25,211 bases of DNA from Lachnospiraceae bacterium M18-1 (GTDB lineage: Bacteria; Bacillota; Clostridia; Lachnospirales; Lachnospiraceae). The stretch covers positions 1,096,079-1,121,289 of the forward strand of contig KE159610.1 of assembly GCA_000403295.2 (NCBI GenBank). The letters are read 5' to 3'. Positions 7,364-14,018 of this stretch are shown here, one piece after another. The number at the start of each line of letters is the position of its first letter. The stretch's first letter is position 1. The position numbers and the translations under genes were made by a program. The notes beneath the pieces are model-generated. The model searched no databases. It had not been told where the DNA came from and saw nothing but the letters and a program-made list of their open reading frames with translations.

Positions 7364-9811
7364 TCAGCTTTTGCGAACAGGACACGTCCGCCATATCTGC
7401 GGCGTTTCCTGTACTTCTGCGTCCGCTGTACCTGCCGTGCAGTTATCGCCTGTCAGCGGACTTTTTTTGTCGGTCTGGTTCGTCCATATCGTGCCTGTAT
7501 CGGGATTGTCCTTGCCCGATTCGTCTTTGGAATTGTCCAGAATGGCAAACGGGGAAAGGCTGTCTACTGTTACCTTGATTTTCCCGTTTGAAACAACCAC
7601 ATCATGGCTCTCCAGCTTATCTTTCAGGCAATGGGCGACCGTCAATGTCTTTCCGTTGTACTCGCTGGAAACGGGGAACGTAAGGGTTACAGTTCCCCGG
7701 AAGCCATAGCTTAAAGACACGTCATAAATCGCAATCACGCGGCCTTGCTCCTGCCACTGGCGGATCTGGTCGCACTCGGCACACTTGCCGTCATGCAGAT
7801 TGTTCGGTGTAACGGTCAGGCGGGCGTTTTTGTGAATGCCGCTGCCAGAAAGGGTAACGCCGCCATTGGAAAAAGTATCGCTGCCATAGGCCGGAGCGGA
7901 AGAATCGTCCCAGCCGCCGGACGAACCGCCAGAATTGCCTCCTGACGTGTCCCCACCGTCTCCAGGTCCCTCCGGATCACCTGGCTTTGTCGATAACACT
8001 GCGTCACATATATCACAACGTCCGTCGCCGTCCTTATCCACATGTTCACAGGGCACAAACTCTCCCGGATCGCCCGGAATCTCTCCAAACGGATCATCAA
8101 AAGCTGCGTTGAAATTCACTGTCACCTTGCCTATCAAACCAGCATAGTTCAATGCCGGCGGGCCGCCATTCGCATTCCATTCGCTCTCAGTCCCGCCAAA
8201 GTCTATCGTCTTCAACAGTGTACATCCCGCAAACGGCGAACCAACACTTCCCGTTCCATCAACTTCTACTCCCGCAGGAATATACAGATAATTTAACGCC
8301 ATGCAGTTTGTAAACATACCCGAGCTTATCTTATCCGCCTTCAACGGCAGCGTTACATCTGACAAATACCAGCACTTGGAAAATAGATTATCTCCCAATG
8401 ATACTGTCTGCTCGCCCGGCGCAAACCGCACCCGCACTAAACTATCACACTCCATGAACGCACCCTCTCCCACAGAAGTGATACTGGCGGGAAAATCCAG
8501 ATAAGAAATTCCGCATTTATGGAACGCGTTAACACCGATACTCTGCACGCCCTCATAGAATGTTGCCGACTTCAGGCTTTGGCAATTATAAAACGCTTTA
8601 TCCCCAATTTCTTTTACACTTCCAGGTACCGTTATTTCCATCAAATTCGATGCTCCAAACGCAGCCTCTTTGATGCTTGTAACGGTCTTTGGAATCTGCA
8701 CACTCATTGCCTGACTGTTATAAAAAGCATAGGAGCCTATACTTTCCACGCCATCTTCAATGATTACCTGATTGATCTTATCGGCATAATAATCCTCCCA
8801 AGTCGGACGAACAGACTCGGTATAATCCGGCATCGCACCTTTCCCGGAGATCGTTAGTGTTCCTCCTTTTGTCAGCGTCCAGCTTAATAAACTGCCTTCC
8901 GTTCCACTATAGGCAACCTCATCCGCGTCCTGATCTTCCGAGTACCCTGACGGATAGCGGGTCACAATAAAATTCGCATTCAAAACTTCCGACTTACTCA
9001 ACGTCCGTCCCCAATGCACGCTCTTATTGTAATTTCCTTCAGCAACCGTCACTCCGCCAGAAGCTACTCTAAGTACAATCACAAAATGGCTGTTATTAAT
9101 TCGCAGAATGTCTCCGACCTTCACGTCTTCATACTTGAATCCCCCTTTGTCAATCGTCCTTGCCGGAAGATCGCCAAAAGCTTCATCGCTCAATAGAAAG
9201 ACAAATGCCGCACAGCCAACCCCAAGGCTCGCTCCTTTTACCGGACCACCCTGAAAACGATAGTATTTTCCCCGTTCTCCCTCGTTCCCATAAGGCTGAA
9301 AATTCGTCCATGGCATCCCCTCATAAAACTCATCCTTCATGCCAATCATCGCGTTATAAGCTTCATCATACGTCGGACAAATATTGGATGCTCTGGTAAT
9401 CCCAAAAAGCTGACCTGATAAATCGTCTTCCTCTTCGGCTTCCATCAAAAACGGCTCTTTATCAGACCAGACCCCGACTAAATCCTCCGTTCTTTCATGA
9501 TCTGAAGTTTTATCTTTGAAAACATTCCCAAGAGCCTGGTCCGCGGTTATTGCCGCTGTGTCGGAGAGGGAAGCATCCTCTGCACCGCATATCTCGCAGA
9601 TAAAGCCGCAGGGCGTTCCCAGCTCCCCCTCCTCGGTATAGCCGCAGTCCGGCGTATGTTCGGTGTGGTGTTCGCACAAGCCGCCTGCGTCTGCCGTAAT
9701 CTGTCCGCTGTCCTGGGTTGTCTGCTCTTTGGCAAAGGCAGACGGGGAGCAGAGGAAAAACAGCATCGCGCCGCAGAGCAGCAGGCTTAATAATCGTTTT
9801 CTTGTTCGCAT
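7364..9811 (-). CDS. Secreted surface protein: cysteine-peptidase-like domain plus BspA-type leucine-rich repeats
   Basis: This 815-residue protein begins with a signal peptide (MRTRKRLLSLLLCGAMLFF, cleavage after AFA near 27). Residues 45-78 hold a Cys/His-rich CEHH...CGY...CxxC segment. Residues 145-285 look like a papain/NlpC-type amidase: Cys200 (SLGVGCAAFVF), His242 (NNSHFVIVL) and Glu258/Asn260 (VAEGNYN) are in the right order for a catalytic triad. Residues 305-565 hold about eight BspA-type LRR units (e.g. SIGSYAFYNSQ, EIGDKAFYNCQ). Residues 590-605 are the Asp-rich VDKDGDGRCDICD, followed by a Gly/Ser linker and a beta domain. Near the end NPDTG and SPLTGDN resemble sorting signals, but no hydrophobic anchor follows in this frame. 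The ATG has AGGAG upstream. The IS1634-like element lies about 210 bp before the start. Confidence 0.85.
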   Translation of the reverse strand: MRTRKRLLSLLLCGAMLFFLCSPSAFAKEQTTQDSGQITADAGGLCEHHTEHTPDCGYTEEGELGTPCGFICEICGAEDASLSDTAAITADQALGNVFKDKTSDHERTEDLVGVWSDKEPFLMEAEEEDDLSGQLFGITRASNICPTYDEAYNAMIGMKDEFYEGMPWTNFQPYGNEGERGKYYRFQGGPVKGASLGVGCAAFVFLLSDEAFGDLPARTIDKGGFKYEDVKVGDILRINNSHFVIVLRVASGGVTVAEGNYNKSVHWGRTLSKSEVLNANFIVTRYPSGYSEDQDADEVAYSGTEGSLLSWTLTKGGTLTISGKGAMPDYTESVRPTWEDYYADKINQVIIEDGVESIGSYAFYNSQAMSVQIPKTVTSIKEAAFGASNLMEITVPGSVKEIGDKAFYNCQSLKSATFYEGVQSIGVNAFHKCGISYLDFPASITSVGEGAFMECDSLVRVRFAPGEQTVSLGDNLFSKCWYLSDVTLPLKADKISSGMFTNCMALNYLYIPAGVEVDGTGSVGSPFAGCTLLKTIDFGGTESEWNANGGPPALNYAGLIGKVTVNFNAAFDDPFGEIPGDPGEFVPCEHVDKDGDGRCDICDAVLSTKPGDPEGPGDGGDTSGGNSGGSSGGWDDSSAPAYGSDTFSNGGVTLSGSGIHKNARLTVTPNNLHDGKCAECDQIRQWQEQGRVIAIYDVSLSYGFRGTVTLTFPVSSEYNGKTLTVAHCLKDKLESHDVVVSNGKIKVTVDSLSPFAILDNSKDESGKDNPDTGTIWTNQTDKKSPLTGDNCTAGTADAEVQETPQIWRTCPVRKS

Positions 9812-9932
9812 GATACTTCTCCTTATTCGTTGTTATTTCAATCAAATGCAAAAACTCCTGTGGATACGGCAAAAGTTCGGGGAAAGCTGCTCCTGCAAGT
9901 CTTTCAATTTCAGCTAAATCTCTATTTAATAT

Positions 9933-9961
9933 AGTATAGCACAGCAAATTTCCAGCGTCTA
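9933..9961 (-). promoter_or_regulatory. Possible promoter of the surface-protein gene
   Basis: On the minus strand TAGACG (9961-9956) and TATACT (9938-9933) are 17 bp apart, giving a leader of about 115 nt. Both boxes lie inside the 93-bp direct repeat, so a second copy exists beyond the insertion sequence at 12117-12145. Confidence 0.35.
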
Positions 9962-10025
9962 TATTTTTGAGTGAATAGCACATTGTTTTGTGCTGTGCGG
10001 AGATAGACGGGGCAGGATTTATTCC
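9933..10025. repeat. Left copy of the 93-bp direct repeat flanking the IS1634-like element
   Basis: The stretch is identical base for base to 12117-12209. It begins AGTATAGCACAGC and ends GGGGCAGGATTTATTCC. Such long duplications are characteristic of IS1634/IS1549-type transposition, so it is best read as a target-site duplication. Confidence 0.85.
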
Positions 10026-10058
10026 GGGAGTTTAACAGTTAAATAGGTGAAAAATTGC

Positions 10059-10086
10059 TGCAGGCCGCATAAAGCCTGTATTTTTT
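10059..10086 (+). terminator. Terminator-like hairpin at the left end of the IS
   Basis: TGCAGGC and GCCTGTA form a 7-bp stem with one G-T wobble around CGCATAAA, followed by TTTTTT. It would stop transcription entering the element from outside, a common way to keep transposase expression low. Confidence 0.6.
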
Positions 10087-10119
10087 GTCAAGTTTTAGAA
10101 ATTTATTTGTTGTATGGTG

Positions 10120-10148
10120 TTGTGTTTCACGTGAAACAATGCTATAAT
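10120..10148 (+). promoter_or_regulatory. Transposase promoter of the IS1634-like element
   Basis: TTGTGT (10120-10125) and a perfect TATAAT (10143-10148) are separated by 17 bp. The transposase ATG lies at 10155, about where transcription should start, so the message would be leaderless. Confidence 0.75.
10123..10138. promoter_or_regulatory. Perfect parS (ParB-binding) sequence inside the transposase promoter
   Basis: TGTTTCACGTGAAACA is a perfect 16-bp palindrome and fits the Bacillus subtilis parS consensus TGTTNCACGTGAAACA at every position. It fills most of the space between the -35 and -10 boxes and overlaps the last bases of the -35. Whether the host ParB (Spo0J/Noc type) binds here is inference. 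Confidence 0.7.
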
Positions 10149-10154
10149 AAAACT

Positions 10155-12017
10155 ATGAAATTATGGTATGACAAAAAATCAAAAAATCCAACTTACTTCG
10201 TTCAGCTTGGGATTCGTAATGGGAAAAAAACAACTACAAAAAATATTGCAAGAATCGGACGGCATTCGGAACTTCTGAAGATTACCGACGACCCACTTTC
10301 TTATGCAAAAGAGCAGGTCGCTAAATATAATGAGGAGGCTAAACAAAACAAACAGGTATCTTTGGAACTTAAAATCAACTTCGCTGAAAAACTAAAGGCT
10401 TCTGATGCAGCCGTTTCTTCCAGCAAGCAGCTCAACATCGGCTACTTTTTCCTCCAGCAGCTTTACCACGACCTGGAAATCCGTTCTTTTTTTGATACGG
10501 TAACAGCGGAATCTAAAATAACCTTTGACCCCAATCTCATAAACCGCTTCCTGACCTACGCGAGGATCCTCGCCCCGGAATCCAAGCTTGGTACACACAG
10601 GCATATCGGGAATTATTATGAACAGCCAGAGTTTGATTACGTCCATATCTTACGGACTATGGATATCATGGAGGAACATTATGATGAATATATCAGCCAT
10701 CTTTTTGAAAAAAGCTGCCATCTTATAAAAAGGAATACTTCTGTCTGCTTCTACGACTGTACGAATTATTACTTTGAGATCGAGACAGAAGATGAAGACT
10801 ATATAGATGAAGTCACCGGGGAAAAAATCAAGGGGCTCCGTAAATATGGTCCTTCCAAAGAACACCGTCCCAATCCCATTGTTGAAATGGGCCTTTTTAT
10901 GGATACTGACGGTATCCCGCTCTCCATGTGCATCACTTCCGGTTCGGACAATGAGCAGACCACTGCCATCCCTCTAGAAAAGAAACTGACCCAGATGTTC
11001 CGGAAGAAGAAATTTATCTATTGTGCTGATGCAGGCCTTGGATCCTTGCATATCCGGAACTTTAATTCCATGGGCGGACGGGCATTTATTGTGACGCAGT
11101 CCATAAAGAAGCTTTCCGATAAGTTAAAGAAAGCCGTTTTTAATGATTATGATTACAGGCTCCTCTCTTCGGATGTCCCTGTTACCATTGCAGAAATGAA
11201 AGGCTTTGACCGAATGGATCCAGATAACAGGGATCTGTACAATGACAGAGCCTATAAGATCATAAATGCTGACAATGCTTTTGACCTGGGCCTCTATGAA
11301 GAAAAAAAACTAAAAAATGGCAAGACCCAGAGGGTAAAATCCAAAGCGACTGTGAAACAAAAAGTCATTGTCACTTTTTCCAGGAAGATGATGGAATACC
11401 AGAGGTATATCCGTAACCGCCAGATTGAACGGGCAAAAAGGCTGCTAAAGGATCTGAATCCTGATACCTATAAAAAAGGGCCCCATGATGTTACCCGCTT
11501 TATTAAAAGGACTTCCTCTACAGAAAATGGTGAAAAAGTAACCGATTTGTATGAATTAGACCAGAGTGTGATAGATGAGGAAGAAAAATATGATGGTTTT
11601 TATGCTGTAGCAACGAACCTGGATGATAGTGCAAAAACAATTATTGGTATCAGTTCCAACCGATACAAGATTGAAGACTGTTTCAGGATCATGAAAACAA
11701 ACCTTTCTGCGCATCCGGTGTACCACCAGGTTCCCCGGCGCATCATTGCCCATTTCATGATCTGCTATACGGCGCTTCTGATCTACCGGATTCTGGAAGT
11801 AAAACTGAACCGGTATGGAACGCACTTTACAATTGAAAACATCATCGAAACATTAAATAATATGGAGGTTGCAAACATTGAGGATATGTGCTATATGTCA
11901 ACTTATGAAAACTCAAAAGTCTGTACAGCCTTAAATGCGGTTTTTGATCTGGGACTGGACAAAAAATACTACCAGCCAAAGGATTTGAATAAAAAGATAA
12001 AAAAAATTTCGAAGTAG
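10155..12017 (+). CDS. IS1634-family (IS4 superfamily) transposase
   Basis: This DDE transposase has 620 residues. The first catalytic Asp is near residue 201 (VCFYDCTNYYFE), the second near 292 (FIYCADAGLGS), and the Glu is E507 in NRYKIEDCFRIMK, the YREK-like signature of the IS4 superfamily. The long spacing between the Asp and the Glu, with an inserted beta-rich stretch, and the length above 550 residues fit IS1634. The start is ATG 10155, read as MKLWYDKKSK; the frame is open further upstream but that would run through the promoter. No ribosome site precedes the ATG, fitting a leaderless message. The frame is intact, so the element could be active. Confidence 0.88.
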   Translation: MKLWYDKKSKNPTYFVQLGIRNGKKTTTKNIARIGRHSELLKITDDPLSYAKEQVAKYNEEAKQNKQVSLELKINFAEKLKASDAAVSSSKQLNIGYFFLQQLYHDLEIRSFFDTVTAESKITFDPNLINRFLTYARILAPESKLGTHRHIGNYYEQPEFDYVHILRTMDIMEEHYDEYISHLFEKSCHLIKRNTSVCFYDCTNYYFEIETEDEDYIDEVTGEKIKGLRKYGPSKEHRPNPIVEMGLFMDTDGIPLSMCITSGSDNEQTTAIPLEKKLTQMFRKKKFIYCADAGLGSLHIRNFNSMGGRAFIVTQSIKKLSDKLKKAVFNDYDYRLLSSDVPVTIAEMKGFDRMDPDNRDLYNDRAYKIINADNAFDLGLYEEKKLKNGKTQRVKSKATVKQKVIVTFSRKMMEYQRYIRNRQIERAKRLLKDLNPDTYKKGPHDVTRFIKRTSSTENGEKVTDLYELDQSVIDEEEKYDGFYAVATNLDDSAKTIIGISSNRYKIEDCFRIMKTNLSAHPVYHQVPRRIIAHFMICYTALLIYRILEVKLNRYGTHFTIENIIETLNNMEVANIEDMCYMSTYENSKVCTALNAVFDLGLDKKYYQPKDLNKKIKKISK

Positions 12018-12052
12018 CTGTTCCATACAACATTTATAAACAGACTAAAAGA

Positions 12053-12098
12053 GGCGCAACCCCTGTAAACTCAAGGGATTGCGCCATTTTGCTTTTTT
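12053..12098 (+). terminator. Terminator at the right end of the IS1634-like element
   Basis: GGCGCAACCCCTG (12053-12065) pairs with CAAGGGATTGCGCC (12072-12085) with minor mismatches. ATTTTGCTTTTTT follows. It ends the transposase message inside the element. Confidence 0.8.
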
Positions 12099-12116
12099 GT
12101 AAGTATTAAAGACGGG

Positions 12117-12209
12117 AGTATAGCACAGCAAATTTCCAGCGTCTATATTTTTGAGTGAATAGCACATTGTTTTGTGCTGTGCGGAGATAGACGGGGCAGG
12201 ATTTATTCC
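12117..12209. repeat. Right copy of the 93-bp direct repeat
   Basis: This copy is identical to 9933-10025. It joins the insertion sequence to flanking DNA that carries the structured repeat B only 15 bp further on. Confidence 0.85.
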
Positions 12210-12224
12210 TGCTGGAAATTTCCG

Positions 12225-12372
12225 GTTACTGTTCACACGGTGTCGTGCACTTGCTGCACGGCATCCGGCCAATTCAGTGATGGGGCGGGCATCCAGCCCC
12301 TCGCCGAGAGGCGACTTTTCAATGGGCTGGATGCCGTTACTGTGAGCACCCGGTCAGGGTGTGAACAGTAAC
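12225..12372. repeat. Structured palindromic repeat, full copy B (148 bp)
   Basis: The outer ends are a perfect 14-bp inverted repeat (GTTACTGTTCACAC and its complement). Read on the minus strand, it has the same order of parts as copy A: a central stem GGCATCCAGCCC/GGGCTGGATGCC around TCGCC-TCTC-GGCGA, the constant CGCCCCATCAC, and the hairpin CGTGCA-GCAAG-TGCACG. Central stem positions that differ from A differ on both arms. Confidence 0.8.
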
Positions 12373-12412
12373 ACAATTTCCGTCCTGTCTGGCAAAATGC
12401 GCCCCTGCGGTG

Positions 12413-12442
12413 TTGTAATTCCCGTATATTTTGTGTTATAAT
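12413..12442 (+). promoter_or_regulatory. Promoter upstream of the GNAT gene
   Basis: TTGTAA (12413-12418) and TATAAT (12437-12442) have an 18-bp spacer. Transcription would start near 12449, about 200 nt before the acetyltransferase start. The leader 12449-12651 is open in the same frame as the gene but has no clear ribosome site, and I see no recognisable protein in it. Confidence 0.55.
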
Positions 12443-12651
12443 TTATATGATTTTGTTTCCCTCATTTTTTCCGTTATCAGGGGTCATAATGTCCTGTGGG
12501 AAGATATAACACAATGGAAACTTTAAGAGAAAGCTCACCTGCTATAAACTTAGTGTTTTCAAGGGTTAGCGAGAATTTTAATAACAAACTGCAACAGCTG
12601 ATATTTCCCTTAAAAATCATCAAATCACAATCGGAATATGCGGAGGTAAAC

Positions 12652-13161
12652 ATGATACTTGAAACGGATAGATTATATTTACGTGAAATGCAACAGTCGG
12701 ATTTCGGTTCTTTATGTAAAATTTTGCAGGATGAAGACACGATGTATGCATATAATGGAGCATTCAGTGATGACGAAGTTCAAGAATGGCTGGATAGACA
12801 AATTTACCGTTATCAGAAGTGGAACTTTGGTTTATGGGCCGTCATTCTAAAAGAAACGGATGAGATGATAGGACAGTGCGGACTTACAATGCAGCCGTGG
12901 AAAGATGCGGAAGTCCTTGAGATCGGTTATCTTTTTGAGCGATCATTTTGGCATAAAGGGTATGCCATTGAGGCGGCGGCAGCCTGCAAAAAATATGCTT
13001 TTGAAGTATTAAAAGCAGATGAAGTCTGTTCTATCATCAGAGACACAAATACTGCCTCCCAAAATGTAGCTGTCAGAAATGGTATGGCAGTCGTGGATAC
13101 ATGGACAAAGCACTATAGAGGTGTTGATATGCCTCATTTTCGTTATGCATCATATCATTGA
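12652..13161 (+). CDS. GNAT-family N-acetyltransferase (RimJ/RimL-like)
   Basis: The gene encodes 169 residues. The family head TDRLYLREMQQSDF follows the chosen start directly, and GGAGG stands 6 nt before the ATG at 12652, so the open frame upstream is not counted. The acetyl-CoA loop is present as FWHKGYAIEAAAA, a variant of the Q/RxxGxG/A motif, preceded by the strand EVLEIGYLFE. DTNTASQNVAVRNGM is the typical Asn-Ala-Ser helix. Relatives acetylate ribosomal-protein N-termini or small amines; the substrate is unknown. The upstream neighbours are the structured repeat and the insertion sequence, and downstream lies non-coding DNA. Confidence 0.88.
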   Translation: MILETDRLYLREMQQSDFGSLCKILQDEDTMYAYNGAFSDDEVQEWLDRQIYRYQKWNFGLWAVILKETDEMIGQCGLTMQPWKDAEVLEIGYLFERSFWHKGYAIEAAAACKKYAFEVLKADEVCSIIRDTNTASQNVAVRNGMAVVDTWTKHYRGVDMPHFRYASYH

Positions 13162-13384
13162 TAACTTCCGATTTGCCAAATGCGAAATAGAGCAGTAGTT
13201 TTTCTCCATACTGCACTTGCTCCGAACCGTTGAAAACGCGGCAATATTTGTCAGGAACTGCTATGCCTGCAGTGGTTTTAGGAGGTGTGTGTGTGGGGGG
13301 GGAATACAGTGGTTGCCGTGCCGCCCTCTGCAAAATGAGCCAAGCTGAATTTAATCGGCAGGCCCTTACCCAGTCAAGCCATAT
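13162..13384. other. Non-coding stretch after the GNAT gene
   Basis: I see no gene here. The stretch contains a (GT)n tract followed by eight G residues (about 13286-13302), a possible slippage site not attached to any reading frame I can support, and it ends at the large palindrome. Confidence 0.4.
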
Positions 13385-13492
13385 GATACTGAGCGGCAGA
13401 TCTATCTAGTACATCATTGCATTAATTCCGAAGTGAACAGCGGGCACTATTTACTCGGTTATTAATGCAATGATGTACTAGCGCTCAGTATC
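13385..13492. repeat. Large palindrome (108 bp)
   Basis: Outer arms GATACTGAGCG (13385-13395) and CGCTCAGTATC (13482-13492) and inner 21-bp arms (13406-13426 and 13461-13481, beginning CTAGTACATC and ending GATGTACTAG) are perfect complements. The centre CCGAAGTGAACAG...CTATTTACTCGG is also an imperfect palindrome. Only the left side has an extra 10 bp (GCAGATCTAT) between the arms. The right outer arm contains the stop codon of the Nudix gene. Confidence 0.8.
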
Positions 13493-13982
13493 TCGCTTCA
13501 CGTCTTAGGTACTCCCGGATCAGCAGCGGCTGTATGTCAGGATATGTCCAAGCCTCAGGCAGCTCTTCAAATAACTCCACCTTTTCTATCTCACTGTACA
13601 GTTCTTGTTCAAACTTCCTGATCTCTGCATAATACAGCATCCCAAAAGTCTCTTCCCCTGTTTGATTGACCCGTGTCCGCCCGATGACGGAATAAACGCA
13701 GACAGGGCGGAGGTCATATTCTATTGCTCCTGTCTCTTCATATAATTCCCGTTTTGCGGTTTCCAGTATACTTTCATTTTCTTCTCTATGACCGCCGGGC
13801 ACTTCGTATGTATTTCTGTCTTTATGCTTACAGAATACCCATTTTCCATCTGCCCTTGAAATAATGACGGCGAATTTTAAGACCTGCTCCTCCACTGTCT
13901 GGCAGCTAAAAGGCCTCCCATAGTTCATGTCCCTGCAGGACACGCGTGTTTCGTCCGATAAGGAATAAAACTTTACTTCCAT
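13485..13982 (-). CDS. Nudix hydrolase
   Basis: This protein of 165 residues has a complete Nudix box at 64-86: G64, then E70, then R78-E79-L80, E82-E83 and G85, matching GX5EX7REUXEEXGU. Nudix enzymes cleave nucleoside diphosphates linked to another group; the strand VEEQVLKFAVIISRADGKWVFCKHKDRNTYEVPGG leading in resembles the MutT/8-oxo-dGTP type, but the substrate is not decidable. AGGAGG precedes the ATG by 8 nt. The stop codon falls in the arm of the large palindrome, so the last residues may have been set by that element's arrival. The DUF1848-like gene ends 36 bp upstream, which suggests one operon. Confidence 0.92.
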   Translation of the reverse strand: MEVKFYSLSDETRVSCRDMNYGRPFSCQTVEEQVLKFAVIISRADGKWVFCKHKDRNTYEVPGGHREENESILETAKRELYEETGAIEYDLRPVCVYSVIGRTRVNQTGEETFGMLYYAEIRKFEQELYSEIEKVELFEELPEAWTYPDIQPLLIREYLRREARY

Positions 13983-14018
13983 TCCCTCTGCCTCCTGTTC
14001 TTTTGCGATATCAATTTA

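Larger units (their letters stand above)
10026..12116 (+). mobile_element. IS1634-like insertion sequence (about 2.09 kb)
   Basis: The limits are set by the 93-bp direct repeat on both sides. The element has one transposase gene, a hairpin with a T-run near each end, and weakly matching ends: the left end reads TTTAACAGTTAAA and the right end, reversed, TTTAATACTTACA. The terminal inverted repeats are degenerate, so the outer limits may shift by a few bases. Confidence 0.85.

Noticed and set aside
7129..7710. Plus-strand frames opposite the end of the surface-protein gene
   Set aside because: These are antisense frames without ribosome sites or recognisable domains; the minus strand has a clear protein.
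9510..9983. A minus-strand open frame upstream of and overlapping the surface-protein gene (CYSLKNIDAGNLLCYTI...)
   Set aside because: It starts inside the 93-bp repeat and continues out of frame through the signal-peptide region of a well-supported gene; no ribosome site or recognisable domain.
12496..12651. N-terminal extension of the GNAT protein (METLRESSPAINLV...)
   Set aside because: The GGAGG site and the conserved family head both point to ATG 12652; the extension has no good ribosome site and no family match I recognise.
13286..13302. (GT)n followed by eight G as a phase-variation switch
   Set aside because: No gene or promoter at a suitable distance could be switched by it.
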